The notes beneath the pieces were generated by a model. It saw only the letters and a program-made list of their open reading frames with translations. It was not told where the DNA came from and did not search any database. 64,000 nt of DNA from Streptomyces coelicoflavus (lineage in GTDB: Bacteria > Actinomycetota > Actinomycetes > Streptomycetales > Streptomycetaceae): contig NZ_BEWB01000003.1 in assembly GCF_003112555.1 (NCBI RefSeq), forward strand, positions 496,001-560,000, read 5' to 3'. Of the stretch, positions 1-10,765 are shown one piece after another (within the stretch, counting starts at the first letter, position 1; each line of letters begins with the position of its first letter). Both the position numbers and the translations under genes were made by a program.

Positions 1-24
1 CCCTGAACCCCGCCCCTCCCGCCC

Positions 25-921
25 CTACCCCGCCGGCAGCGTCAGCCCCCACGCCCCCTCCCGCGCCACCCACGTCCGCGTCCCCACCGGACCGCACACC
101 ACCGCGTCCGCCCGGTACCGGAAGTGCGCCCCCGACACGGTCACCGTCCGCCCGCTCGCCGTCAGCGGTGCCGCCTGAGCGCCCACGGACAGCGGCCGCA
201 CCTCCACCGCGGCCAGCCCGCCGCCCTCCGGCGTCACCGTCAGCGCCTCCACCGGCTGGTCCAGGTCGACCAGCGTCACCCCGTCGACCTCCACCCGCAG
301 CCGGGCCGGACCGGCGGTCCCCGGCGACACGGCGGTCCGCGCCGGACGTGCGGAGGCCAGCGTCCGTACGAGCGACTGGCAGGTCCGCAGCCAGGGGCGG
401 AGCGACCCCGGGCCGGGCGCCGGGTCCTCCCGCCCCGGGACGGGGAACGGGGCCGGCGGAATGCCCACCGCCCCCAGCACCACCCCGTCGCTGTCGTCCA
501 CGAGCAGGTCCAGGCGCCGTTCCGCGCCGTCCAGCACGGCCCGCGCCGCCGCCACCGCCCCGGTCGGCAGCCCCAGGGACCGGGCGAGACCGAGCGCCGG
601 ACCCACCGGCACCACCGACAGCGCACACCCCGCGAGCTCCCGCTGCCGGTGCAGCAGTGCCACGGCCCGCAGCAGCGCACCGTCGTCCCCGACCACCACC
701 GGGCGCCGCGAGCCGCGCCGCCGCAGCGCCCGCGCGAACTCCTCCGGGCCGTCCGGAAGACACACCTTCGTATGCGACGCACCGGCGCTGAGCACGTCTT
801 TCGCGATCCGGACGGACTCCCCGTCCATGCGCCGGGCGGCCGGATCCACCACCACCAGAAGCTGGTCGGACCTCGCGGAAGAGTTCGCGGAAGAGCTCGC
901 GGAAGTCGCCACCTCGGCCAT
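25..921 (-). CDS. Diacylglycerol kinase-like protein, probably catalytically degenerate
   Basis: This 298-residue protein starts at ATG 921, behind a GAGG-type Shine-Dalgarno. It has the two-lobed layout of the DAGK/lipid-kinase fold: a VVVDPAARR strand near residue 25, a [10 protein letters not shown] loop, and a [16 protein letters not shown] segment. Active DAGK-family enzymes carry GGDGT and a PxGTGND-like motif at these two places. Here both are altered (GDDGA, GPALG), so loss of nucleotide-dependent lipid phosphorylation is likely. A regulatory or scaffolding role is inference. It is divergent from purA with a 185-bp intergenic region. Family assignment is fairly secure; activity is doubtful. 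Confidence 0.75.
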   Translation of the reverse strand: MAEVATSASSSANSSARSDQLLVVVDPAARRMDGESVRIAKDVLSAGASHTKVCLPDGPEEFARALRRRGSRRPVVVGDDGALLRAVALLHRQRELAGCALSVVPVGPALGLARSLGLPTGAVAAARAVLDGAERRLDLLVDDSDGVVLGAVGIPPAPFPVPGREDPAPGPGSLRPWLRTCQSLVRTLASARPARTAVSPGTAGPARLRVEVDGVTLVDLDQPVEALTVTPEGGGLAAVEVRPLSVGAQAAPLTASGRTVTVSGAHFRYRADAVVCGPVGTRTWVAREGAWGLTLPAG

Positions 922-954
922 GCCTCGCTTCCTCGGGTAGCATCTTGGTGCAAG

Positions 955-982
955 AGCCCCTTGCGCTGTTGCGCCAGGGGCT
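955..982. promoter_or_regulatory. Strong hairpin in the purA upstream region
   Basis: Twelve-base arms (955-966 and 971-982) pair with a single mismatch around a TGTT loop. The hairpin lies between the divergent DAGK-like gene and purA, about 125 bp upstream of the purA GTG. On the + strand it is followed by a pyrimidine-rich TTCGTCTATT. It could be an attenuator or terminator-like element in a long purA leader, a transcript-stabilising 5' stem, or a protein-binding palindrome. The sequence does not decide between these. Confidence 0.45.
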
Positions 983-1106
983 TCGTCTATTCCGGGGCAC
1001 CCGGTCCGACGGTTGGCGGCCAACGACGGTCGCGGTGTACGTGGCGGAAACCCGTCGCATACGCCCTCGACCATGGACATGCCCCGCCCGGAAGGGGTGT
1101 ACGCGC

Positions 1107-2390
1107 GTGCCCGCACTTGTGCTGCTCGGTGCTCAGTGGGGTGACGAAGGCAAGGGAAAGGCGACGGACCTGCTCGGTGGCTCCGTCGACTATGTGGTGC
1201 GCTACCAGGGCGGCAACAACGCCGGCCACACGGTAGTCGTGGGCGACCAGAAGTACGCCCTGCACCTGCTCCCTTCCGGAATTCTCTCCCCCGGCTGCAC
1301 GCCGGTCATCGGCAACGGCGTCGTCGTCGACCCGTCGGTCCTGTTCTCCGAGCTGAGCGGGCTGAACGAGCGCGGCGTCGACACGTCCAAGCTCCTGATC
1401 AGCGGCAACGCTCACATCATCACGCCGTACAACGTCACCGTCGACAAGGTGACGGAACGCTTCCTCGGCAAGCGCAAGATCGGCACCACCGGGCGCGGCA
1501 TCGGCCCGACCTACGCCGACAAGATCAACCGCGTGGGCATCCGGGTCCAGGACCTCTACGACGAGTCGATCCTCACCCAGAAGGTCGAGGCGGCGCTCGA
1601 CGTCAAGAACCAGATGCTCACCAAGCTCTACAACCGCCGCGCCATCGCCACCGGCCAGGTCGTCGAGGAGCTGCTGGGCTACGCGGACAAGCTCGCCCCG
1701 TACGTCGCCGACACCGTCCTGGTCCTCAACCAGGCCCTCGACGACGACAAGGTGGTCCTCTTCGAGGGCGGCCAGGGCACGCTCCTGGACATCGACCACG
1801 GCACGTACCCCTTCGTCACCTCGTCGAACCCGACCGCGGGCGGCGCCTGCACCGGCGCCGGCGTGGGCCCGACGAAGATCAGCCGGGTCATCGGCATCCT
1901 CAAGGCGTACACGACCCGCGTCGGCGCCGGACCGTTCCCGACCGAGCTGTTCGACGAGGACGGCGAGGCCCTGCGCCGCATCGGCGGCGAGCGCGGCGTC
2001 ACCACCGGCCGCGACCGGCGCTGCGGCTGGTTCGACGCGGTGATCGCCCGCTACGCCACCCGCGTCAACGGCCTCACCGACTTCTTCCTCACCAAGCTCG
2101 ACGTCCTCACCGGCTGGGAGCAGATCCCGGTCTGCGTGGCCTACGAGATCGACGGCAAGCGCGTCGAGGAGCTGCCGTACTCGCAGTCCGACTTCCACCA
2201 CGCGAAGCCGGTCTACGAGACGCTGCCCGGCTGGAGCGAGGACATCACCAAGGCGAAGTCCTTCTCCGACCTGCCGAAGAACGCCCAGGCGTACGTCAAG
2301 GCCCTGGAGGAGATGTCCGGCGCCCCGATCTCCGCGATCGGCGTCGGCCCGGGCCGGGACGAGACGATCGAGATCAACTCGTTCCTGTAG
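1107..2390 (+). CDS. purA: Adenylosuccinate synthetase
   Basis: PurA joins IMP and aspartate using GTP to make adenylosuccinate, the first committed step from IMP to AMP, in the cytoplasm. The GTG at 1107 gives 427 residues, the normal family length, and starts directly before the conserved N-terminus. The GDEGKGK phosphate loop lies at residues 12-18 (catalytic D13) and the GGNNAGH motif carries H41. Downstream are the family segments [30 protein letters not shown] and [10 protein letters not shown]. Upstream in-frame starts were rejected because they add unrelated sequence. A hairpin terminator follows the stop, so it is probably monocistronic. Confidence 0.97.
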   Translation: MPALVLLGAQWGDEGKGKATDLLGGSVDYVVRYQGGNNAGHTVVVGDQKYALHLLPSGILSPGCTPVIGNGVVVDPSVLFSELSGLNERGVDTSKLLISGNAHIITPYNVTVDKVTERFLGKRKIGTTGRGIGPTYADKINRVGIRVQDLYDESILTQKVEAALDVKNQMLTKLYNRRAIATGQVVEELLGYADKLAPYVADTVLVLNQALDDDKVVLFEGGQGTLLDIDHGTYPFVTSSNPTAGGACTGAGVGPTKISRVIGILKAYTTRVGAGPFPTELFDEDGEALRRIGGERGVTTGRDRRCGWFDAVIARYATRVNGLTDFFLTKLDVLTGWEQIPVCVAYEIDGKRVEELPYSQSDFHHAKPVYETLPGWSEDITKAKSFSDLPKNAQAYVKALEEMSGAPISAIGVGPGRDETIEINSFL

Positions 2391-2408
2391 GCACGGCGCA
2401 CGCACCAC

Positions 2409-2442
2409 GACGGCCGGGACCCCGCACGGGGCCCCGGCCGTC
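2409..2442 (+). terminator. Terminator downstream of purA
   Basis: A 15-base GC-rich stem with one A:C mismatch and a GCA-type loop begins 18 bases after the purA stop. There is no U tract, which is usual for Streptomyces terminators. Confidence 0.7.
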
Positions 2443-2542
2443 GGCGTCGGGCGGGCGGATACGCTGGCCGAAACAGCAGGGGCCGGGACATCACGGTCAC
2501 CACGGACAGCGCGGTCACCACGGACAGACGGAGCGAGCGGAC

Positions 2543-3034
2543 ATGCGGAAGCCCACCACCCGGACGTGGATCTGGCTGACCGCGGCGGTCGTCGTCGTGA
2601 CCGGCGGGGCCTTCTACGTCGACGGCCACCGCGTCTCCGCCGCACCGCACGCCGGCGACGCCAAGTGCGACACGGTGATCTCCCGCCTGCCCGAGGACAT
2701 ACCCGGCGCCTCGCGCGACTGGGCCCTGGGCGACTCGGTGGCGTCCTGGGGAGGCCAGAAGGCCGTGTTCCGCTGCGGTGCCGAGGAGCTCCAGCCCAAC
2801 ATCAACCTCTGCGTCACCGCGGACGGCGTCGACTGGGTCCTGGACGAGGCACGGCTCAAGCGCGACGGCGTGAGCGTCCTGCGCACCTACGGCCGCTCAC
2901 CGGCCGTGGAGTTCACGTACTCCGGTCCGCGCGAGGAGGTGGGCGGCATCCTCGCCGCCCTGGATCCCGCCGTGAAGTGGATCCCGCAGGAGCGCAAGTG
3001 CATCGGCCTCGACGAGGCCGCCACCGCTCTGTAG
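2543..3034 (+). CDS. Membrane-anchored DUF3515-like protein
   Basis: This 163-residue protein has an N-terminal hydrophobic segment (about residues 9-27) after RKPTTRTW, which acts as an uncleaved anchor or signal. The exported part has the spaced cysteines and tryptophans of the actinobacterial DUF3515 family: a C...LP start, a W-G-(Q)...V-FRCG stretch, a GVDW motif and a closing cysteine near the C-terminus. The function of the family is unknown. It follows purA in the same direction after a terminator, so it probably has its own promoter. The DUF assignment is by pattern only. Confidence 0.7.
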   Translation: MRKPTTRTWIWLTAAVVVVTGGAFYVDGHRVSAAPHAGDAKCDTVISRLPEDIPGASRDWALGDSVASWGGQKAVFRCGAEELQPNINLCVTADGVDWVLDEARLKRDGVSVLRTYGRSPAVEFTYSGPREEVGGILAALDPAVKWIPQERKCIGLDEAATAL

Positions 3035-3169
3035 TCCTCCCTTCGGTCCCCAGGCGAAAGACGTACTCATCCGCTGCCGTCGGCTTGTAGAATCGTCCAG
3101 GCTGGTCGAGAACCAAGACAGCGTCCTGCGTTGCGAGAACCAAGCGCGCACCTGCACCACCAGACTTGA

Positions 3170-3291
3170 TCGAAGATCCCGGGCTGGTTTCAACCCGGCT
3201 GGTGTCGAGGGAGTAAGACCTTGCCGGTCGCTGACCGGTGGGGCTTCCTGAGCCAGGAATCCCCCTGCTTCAGCCGGGGGAGGATTCAATG
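3170..3291 (+). mobile_element. Decayed right end of an IS200/IS605-type element (possible omega-RNA scaffold relic)
   Basis: The 307-bp gap between the DUF3515-like gene and the sigma factor holds no intact gene. Its second half looks like the 3' end of an IS605/IS1341-type element. A short frame starting at 3238 reads GIPLLQPGED, like the tail of actinobacterial TnpB proteins, but that frame has a stop at 3232. It is followed by the typical imperfect hairpin (C-run 3261-3265 against G-run 3276-3280) and the terminal GAGGATTCAA. No TnpB catalytic domain, TnpA or left end is present. What is seen is the end structure; calling it an IS relic is inference from family resemblance. Confidence 0.55.
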
Positions 3292-3341
3292 GGGTCCCGC
3301 CCTCCGAGGGCCCGTGCACGGACGCGGAAGGAAGCCGTACG

Positions 3342-4220
3342 GTGCCCGGACGACCCGATGACGTGGCCCGGCAGTTCGAGCTGGACCGGCCCCGGCTGCG
3401 GGCGGTCGCGTACCGGATCCTCGGTTCGCTCGGTGAGGCGGACGACGCGCTTCAGGAGGCCTGGCTGCGGGCCGACCGGACGGACACCTCCGAGGTGGCC
3501 AATCCCTCGGGCTGGCTCACCACGGTCGTGGCCCGGGTCTGCCTCAACCTGCTCCGTACCCGGGACACCCGCCGCGAGGAGCCGCTGGACGACGGGGCCC
3601 GTACACAAGTGGCCGGCACCGGCGCCGATCCGGCCGAGGAGGCGCAGCTCGCCGACGAGGTCGGGATCGCGCTGCTGATCGTCCTGGACACCCTCGGACC
3701 CGCCGAGCGGCTCGCGTTCGTCCTGCACGACATGTTCGACGTGCCCTTCGACGACATCGCCGCGATGCTCGACAAGGCCCCCGCCGCCACCCGCCAGCTT
3801 GCGAGCCGGGCCCGCCGCCGGGTCCGGGGCGTCCCCGCACCCGAGGCCGACCTGCCGCGCCGGCGCCGCGCGGTCGACGCCTACCTGGCGGCCACCCGCG
3901 GCGGCGACTTCGACGCGCTGGTGGCCCTGCTCCACCCGGACGTCGTGCTGCGCGCCGACGCGGCGGTCGTCCCGACGCCCGAACCCTTCACCGTCAGTGG
4001 TGTGGAGCCGGTGGCCAGGGGCGCGATGGCCTCGATGGGCCGGGCCAGGGCCGCCGCCGTCGTCCTCGTCGACGGCCGGGTGGGCATGGCGATGGCCGAG
4101 CACGGCAGGCTGCGCGTCGTCCTGCGCTTCGACTTCGCCGTCGACGGCCGCATGACCGGCATCGACGTGATCGCCGAGCCCGCTCGCCTGAACGAACTGG
4201 ACATCACGGGCATAGGCTGA
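3342..4220 (+). CDS. ECF sigma factor with C-terminal SnoaL-like domain
   Basis: The 292-residue protein starts at GTG 3342 after GGAAGGAAG. Residues 10-80 form sigma region 2 (VAYRILGSLGEADDALQEAWLRA). Residues 110-160 form region 4, with its helix-turn-helix around FDDIAAMLDKAPAATRQLASRARRRV. Residues 175-280 resemble the SnoaL/NTF2-like extension of the ECF41/ECF56 (SigJ-type) groups, where this domain controls activity in place of a separate anti-sigma factor. The DGGGK-like signature of ECF41 is not seen: the corresponding stretch reads LRADAAVVPTPEP. It therefore probably belongs to a related subgroup. Target promoters cannot be read from this window. Confidence 0.88.
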   Translation: MPGRPDDVARQFELDRPRLRAVAYRILGSLGEADDALQEAWLRADRTDTSEVANPSGWLTTVVARVCLNLLRTRDTRREEPLDDGARTQVAGTGADPAEEAQLADEVGIALLIVLDTLGPAERLAFVLHDMFDVPFDDIAAMLDKAPAATRQLASRARRRVRGVPAPEADLPRRRRAVDAYLAATRGGDFDALVALLHPDVVLRADAAVVPTPEPFTVSGVEPVARGAMASMGRARAAAVVLVDGRVGMAMAEHGRLRVVLRFDFAVDGRMTGIDVIAEPARLNELDITGIG

Positions 4221-4258
4221 ACCCGTACACGTCGCGTCGGCAGAAGAAGGTGAGTGCG

Positions 4259-4549
4259 ATGCGCGTGCTGCTCAAGGCGACGCTGGACACGGAGAAGGCG
4301 AACGAGGCCATCCGCAGCGGGAAACTGCCCGAGGTGATCAGCCGGACGCTCGACCAGCTCAAGCCGGAGGCCGCCTACTTCGGCCCCGTCGGCGGCCGGC
4401 GGACGGCCCTGCTGGTCTTCGACATGCAGGACAGCTCGGAGCTGCCGCCGACCGGCGAGCCGTTCTTCACCGAGCTGAACGCCGAGGTCGAGGTCTCCCC
4501 GATCATGAACGCGGACGATCTGCGCAAGGGCCTGTCCCAGCTCGGCTGA
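4259..4549 (+). CDS. Small conserved protein of unknown function
   Basis: This 96-residue protein starts at ATG 4259, favoured over GTG 4250 because GAAGGTGAG lies at proper spacing. It begins MRVLLKATLDTEKANEAI and has the alternating strand/helix pattern of small ferredoxin-like (dimeric alpha-beta barrel) proteins such as DUF3303 or muconolactone-isomerase-like families. It lies 38 bp after the ECF sigma factor in the same direction and may be cotranscribed. No catalytic residues can be assigned, and the fold suggestion is tentative. Confidence 0.75.
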   Translation: MRVLLKATLDTEKANEAIRSGKLPEVISRTLDQLKPEAAYFGPVGGRRTALLVFDMQDSSELPPTGEPFFTELNAEVEVSPIMNADDLRKGLSQLG

Positions 4550-4570
4550 CCGACCCCGACCGGTCCCCGG

Positions 4571-5221
4571 TCAGCTGAAGACGATCATCGACCCCTGTGC
4601 CAGGCTCCGCGTCGCCGCCGTGTGCAGGCCCAGCCACACGTGGCGCTCCCGGGCGAACGGGCTGGAGTCGTACGGCGCGGGCACGGCCGGTTCCTCCAGC
4701 TCCGTAGGGGCGAGCGGCGGCTGCGGCGGAGCAGGGGGGTTGGCCGGGTCGATGCCGAGGGCCGGGGCGACGGCCTCCAGTTCCCGCAGCAGGGTGTGCG
4801 AGGAACCCAAGGGGCCGCCGCCTGCCAGGAGTTCGTCGTTGGCGAGCGGGTGCGGGAAGTCGACCGGGACGTAGGCGCCCGCGTGGTCGTAGTGCCAGAC
4901 GAGGTGGGACTGCTGGGCCGTCGACTCGAACATCTCCAGCAACTGCTCGTAGTCCCCGCCCAGTTCGTCCACCGGGGTGACCGGCAGTCCGCACACCTGG
5001 AGGAGGTACGACCGGCGCAGGAAATGCAGCGCGTCGTAGTCGAAACCGGCCACGGGCGCGACCTCGCCGGAGAGTCCCGGCATGTACTGGTACACCGGCA
5101 CCGGCGGCAGCCCGGCCTCGGCCAGCACCTTGTCGTATTGCGCGAGTTCCTCGGCGAACGGGTTGTCCGGCGTGTGGCACAAGACGTCGACGAGCGGTAC
5201 CAGCCACAGGTCACAGGCCAA
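4571..5221 (-). CDS. Hypothetical protein
   Basis: A protein of about 216 residues. TTG 5221 is preferred because AGGAG ends 7 bases before it; GTG 5236 would add five residues but has no ribosome site. It begins ACDLWLVPLVDVLCHTPDNPF and is acidic. An aromatic central part (HLVWHYDHAGAYVPVDFPHP) is followed by a proline-rich linker near residue 165 and a short C-terminal domain. No signal peptide or membrane segment is seen. I do not recognise the family. It is convergent with the preceding gene and separated by only about 20 bp. Confidence 0.75.
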   Translation of the reverse strand: MACDLWLVPLVDVLCHTPDNPFAEELAQYDKVLAEAGLPPVPVYQYMPGLSGEVAPVAGFDYDALHFLRRSYLLQVCGLPVTPVDELGGDYEQLLEMFESTAQQSHLVWHYDHAGAYVPVDFPHPLANDELLAGGGPLGSSHTLLRELEAVAPALGIDPANPPAPPQPPLAPTELEEPAVPAPYDSSPFARERHVWLGLHTAATRSLAQGSMIVFS

Positions 5222-5349
5222 AAGAGGGCTCCTCACACAGCACGGTGGTCAGGGCAGCGTAGTCGGTGTGTGTCGGTGGTGCGTCGGGCGTGCTTCGCGT
5301 GCAGGTCCCATACCCATCTGGGGCCGGACCACGACACGTCCGCCGTTGG

Positions 5350-6066
5350 TCATCCCCCGGCGATGCCGCCGTCGCCGCCACCGGTGAGCCCCTCGATGAG
5401 GGCGAGCGAGTGGGCGTTGTACGCGTCGACGAGCGCGCGTGCGCCCGGGACGTCGCGGTGGGCGAGGGCGTCGACCAGTTCGGTGTGCCCGGCCCACAGC
5501 GCGCCGCGCAGGTCGCTGAGCCGGCGCAGGTGCTGCACCGTGCACACCCAGCTCTGCACGCGCAGCCGGTGCAGGAAGTCGCAGAGGTAGGGGTTGCCGA
5601 AGAGGGCGGCCAGTTCGCGCCAGTAGCGCAGGTCGTAGCCGATCAGGACGGTCAGTTCCCCGGCCGCGGCGGCGCGCTGGGCCTCCTCGCCGCGCCGCCG
5701 GACCCCGGAGAGGGCGGCGGCGATACGCGGATCGGCCGGGTCCGGCAGGTCCGCCGCGAGGGCGAGGAACATCCCGTCGGTGACGAGACTGCGGGCCTCG
5801 ATCATGCCGCGGAAGTCGTCGACCGAGTACTCGTGGACGCGGAAGCCCCGGTGGTGGTCGGCGTCGAGGAGCCCCTGCGCGGACAGGTCGACCAGGGCCT
5901 CGCGCACCGGCGTCGCGGACACCCCGTACTGCTCGGCTATTTCCTTGACCGTGAACTCCTGCCCCGGCTGGAGCCGCCCGGCCAGTACCTCGTCGCGGAG
6001 CGCGTCGGCGATCTGCTGCCGCAGGGTGCTGCGCGTGACGGCACCGGTACCGCTGGGGCCGGGCAT
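5350..6066 (-). CDS. GntR-family (FadR/FCD subfamily) transcriptional regulator
   Basis: The 238-residue protein starts at ATG 6066 behind GAGGAG. The N-terminal winged helix (residues 12-75) contains VKEIAEQYGVSATPVREAL, the standard GntR recognition helix. The all-helical C-terminal domain (about 85-225) has the Asp/His-bearing pattern of FCD ligand-binding domains (DDFRGMIEAR, RYWRELAALFGN, AGHTELVDAL). FCD regulators usually repress catabolic genes and are released by an organic acid. The upstream aminotransferase gene lies 125 bp away in the same direction and is the obvious candidate target. A perfect inverted repeat in that gap is a likely operator. Confidence 0.9.
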   Translation of the reverse strand: MPGPSGTGAVTRSTLRQQIADALRDEVLAGRLQPGQEFTVKEIAEQYGVSATPVREALVDLSAQGLLDADHHRGFRVHEYSVDDFRGMIEARSLVTDGMFLALAADLPDPADPRIAAALSGVRRRGEEAQRAAAAGELTVLIGYDLRYWRELAALFGNPYLCDFLHRLRVQSWVCTVQHLRRLSDLRGALWAGHTELVDALAHRDVPGARALVDAYNAHSLALIEGLTGGGDGGIAGG

Positions 6067-6121
6067 GGTCGGGCGTCTCCTCGTCGGGTCCGGGGCGCCG
6101 GTCGGGCGTCGTTCGGGGGGT

Positions 6122-6154
6122 GTGCTCGTACATATGTCTACCGCGTACGAGCAC
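6122..6154. promoter_or_regulatory. Inverted repeat, probable GntR operator
   Basis: GTGCTCGTAC at 6122-6131 and its exact complement at 6145-6154 flank 13 bases. Within the spacer, ATGTCTACCG fits the GT-NN-AC core of FadR-type operators. The element lies 56-88 bp upstream of the GntR start and just downstream of the aminotransferase stop. Autoregulation is therefore plausible, although it could also serve as the aminotransferase terminator. Confidence 0.55.
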
Positions 6155-6191
6155 GCAACCCTACGCGCTCGGATCCGGCGCCCGGCCCCGC

Positions 6192-7547
6192 CTACCGTGT
6201 GTACTCGTCCGCCACGGACAGTGCCGTGTCCAGGGCCGCGAGGCCCTCCTTCAGCTCCGCCTCGGTGATGTTGCACGGCGGCACCACGTGGGTGCGGTTC
6301 ATGTTCACGAACGGCCACAGGCCGTGGGCCTTGGCGGAGGCGGCGAACGCGGACATCGGCGCGGCCGCCTGCCCGGTCGCGTTGTACGGCACCAGCGGCT
6401 CCCGGGTCTCCCGGTCCTTCACCAGCTCCAGCGCCCAGAACATGCTGGTGCCGCGCACCTCGCCGACGCTCGGGTGGCGCTCGGCCAGCTCCCGCAGCGC
6501 CGGTTCGACGACCTCTGCGCCGAGCCGCGCGGCGTGCTCGACGACGCCCTCCTCCGCCATGACGTTGATCGTGGCGACGGCGGCGGCGCAGGCCAGCGGG
6601 TGCCCGGAGTAGGTCAGTCCGCCGGGGTAGGGCCGCTCGGCGAAGGTCGCGGCGATCTCGGCGGAGATCGCGACGCCGCCGAGGGGCACGTAACCCGAGT
6701 TCACGCCCTTGGCGAAGGTCATCAGGTCGGGCACGACGTCGTACAGGCCGGCCGCGAACCAGGTGCCGGTGCGCCCGAATCCGGCCATGACCTCGTCGAG
6801 GACGAACACGATGCCGTGCTTGTCGCAGATCTCGCGCACCCCGGCCAGATAGCCGGCCGGCGGCATCATGATCCCCGCGGTGCCCGGGATCGTCTCCAGG
6901 ACGATCGCGGCGATCGTCCCCGGACCCTCGAAGGCGATCGTCGTCTCCAGGTGCTCCAGCGCCCGCGCGCACTCCTGCTCCTCGGTCTCGGCGTAGAAGC
7001 GCGAGCGGTACAGGAACGGCGCCCAGAAGTGCACGACCCCGGCCGTGCCGCTGTCGGAGGCCCAGCGGCGCGGGTCACCGGTGACGTTGACCGCCTGCTG
7101 GGTGCCGCCGTGGTACGAGCGGTAGGCGGAGAGCACCTTGGGGCGGCCGGTGTGCAGCCGGGCCATGCGCAGGGCGTGCTCGACGGCGTCGGCGCCGCCG
7201 TTGGTGAAGAAGATCTTGTCCAGGTCGCCGGGCGTCCGCTCGGCGATCAGCCGGGCCGCCTCCGAGCGCGCCTCGACGGCGAACGCGGGCGCGAACGTCG
7301 TCATCCGCGCCGCCTGCTCCTGGATCGCGGCGACGACCTTGGGGTGCTGGTAGCCGATGTTCGTGTAGACGAGCCCGCTGGAGAAGTCGAGGTAGCGCTT
7401 CCCTTCGTAGTCCCAGAAGTACGACCCCTCGGCGCCGGCGACGGCGAGCGGGTCGATGAGCTCCTGCGCTGACCAGGAGTGGAAGACGTGCGCGCGGTCC
7501 GCGGCCTTCACGGCGGCGCCGGCCTGGGGATTGGGCTGAGGGGTCAT
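6192..7547 (-). CDS. Class III pyridoxal-phosphate aminotransferase
   Basis: The 451-residue protein starts at ATG 7547 (MTPQPNPQAGAAVKAADRAH). It is a fold-type I, class III (omega/beta-alanine) aminotransferase. It contains FTNGGADAVEHALRMAR for phosphate binding, the SYHGGT motif, the FVLDEVMAGFGRTG motif with the PLP-ring aspartate, and the Schiff-base lysine in AKGVNSGYVPLGG (K280). It should transfer an amino group from an omega-amine or beta-amino acid to pyruvate or a 2-oxoacid. The substrate is not readable. The upstream ribosome site is weak. The neighbouring FCD regulator suggests control by a catabolic intermediate. Confidence 0.93.
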   Translation of the reverse strand: MTPQPNPQAGAAVKAADRAHVFHSWSAQELIDPLAVAGAEGSYFWDYEGKRYLDFSSGLVYTNIGYQHPKVVAAIQEQAARMTTFAPAFAVEARSEAARLIAERTPGDLDKIFFTNGGADAVEHALRMARLHTGRPKVLSAYRSYHGGTQQAVNVTGDPRRWASDSGTAGVVHFWAPFLYRSRFYAETEEQECARALEHLETTIAFEGPGTIAAIVLETIPGTAGIMMPPAGYLAGVREICDKHGIVFVLDEVMAGFGRTGTWFAAGLYDVVPDLMTFAKGVNSGYVPLGGVAISAEIAATFAERPYPGGLTYSGHPLACAAAVATINVMAEEGVVEHAARLGAEVVEPALRELAERHPSVGEVRGTSMFWALELVKDRETREPLVPYNATGQAAAPMSAFAASAKAHGLWPFVNMNRTHVVPPCNITEAELKEGLAALDTALSVADEYTR

Positions 7548-7773
7548 GCGGCCGAGGGTAGATGTCCGCGATGCGGAAACGGAATCGGCGTCCTGTCTGC
7601 GGTCGGGAGCTTTCCACGACAGGTTGTCGACGCGTCGCCGGCGCCTCGTCGGTGCGTCGCCGGCGCGGGCGGGCCGCTCCGTTACGGAACCGTGGACAAC
7701 GCCCGCCCTTCGTGCGACCGCCTCCGCACTATCCTCGCCCTGTTGCTCACGTGCGGGGGGAAGGCGGCGCGGC

Positions 7774-9972
<2,199 letters not shown>

Positions 9973-9997
9973 GCGGACGCGACCCCGCCACCGGTCG

Positions 9998-10765
9998 TCA
10001 CCGGGGCTCCGGCGGGCGCTGGCGGGGCATGTTCGGGCGGGAGCCGTTCTGCGGGGGGAGCGGGAAGCGGCCGGTGGCGCCGGTGCCCGCGCCCTCGGGG
10101 CGCGGCCCGTCGGCCGCCGCCGCGGCGTGCGGTCCCAGGGGTGCCGGTCCCGGACGGAAGCTCACCATCCAGTCCGTCGTCTCCGCCCGCACCAGCTCCG
10201 TCACGTCCTCCGAGAACCGCCGCAGCACCAGCAGGCACCGTTCGGCGGCCTCACTCGCCGTGCCCTCCGCCGGTCCCAGCACCTCCCGCACACTCTCCGA
10301 CGCCCAGTCGAACTGGAGCGTCTGGAGCCGGCGCTGCACCGCCTGCGCCGTGGCCACGTCCCGCATCCACCCGGCCGTGACACCGAAGCACCGGTCGACC
10401 GCCACGCACGCCACCGCCCACAGCAGCGCCAGATACCCCCAGGGCGCGACCCCGCCCACCGCCCCGGACAGGTCGAGCAGCGGCAGCGCCGCCCCGGCGA
10501 CCGCGCCCACCGCGGCCCCGCCGCGCAGCAGCACCGCGCCGCGCCGCTTCCACACCCGGTCCGCGAGGTACCAGGCGGCCGTGTCCAGCGCGCCCCGCTC
10601 CACCCACCGGTACAGCTCGTCAAGGCGCTCGGCGGGCAGGGCCCAGTCCCCGAGGGGAAACGCCCGCCCGGTCAGGTCGCCCGGCCGCGTCCCGGCCGCC
10701 CCCTCACCGCCACCGCCCGCTCCGTTCCGCGGCGGCCCCTCGGGCTGCATCTCCGGCTGACCCAC
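9998..10765 (-). CDS. SLATT-type two-helix membrane protein
   Basis: A protein of about 255 residues. GTG 10765 is preferred because AGGGAG lies 6 bases upstream. After a Gly/Pro-rich N-terminus comes an amphipathic helix (DELYRWVERGALDTAAWYLADRVWKRR). Two adjacent membrane helices follow (around AVLLRGGAAVGAVAGAALPLL and GYLALLWAVACVAVDRCF), then a long charged helical region with WASESVREVL and the tail motif TTDWMVSF. This layout fits the SLATT superfamily, whose members are predicted pore-forming effectors. It is convergent with the Ser/Thr kinase gene, 25 bp away. Function is inferred from the fold only. Confidence 0.75.
   Translation of the reverse strand: MGQPEMQPEGPPRNGAGGGGEGAAGTRPGDLTGRAFPLGDWALPAERLDELYRWVERGALDTAAWYLADRVWKRRGAVLLRGGAAVGAVAGAALPLLDLSGAVGGVAPWGYLALLWAVACVAVDRCFGVTAGWMRDVATAQAVQRRLQTLQFDWASESVREVLGPAEGTASEAAERCLLVLRRFSEDVTELVRAETTDWMVSFRPGPAPLGPHAAAAADGPRPEGAGTGATGRFPLPPQNGSRPNMPRQRPPEPR

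Noticed and set aside
987..2645. A 552-codon open frame antisense to purA
   Set aside because: It is an Arg/Asp/Val-rich mirror of purA codons, typical of antisense frames in GC-rich DNA; the + strand encodes a clear family protein.
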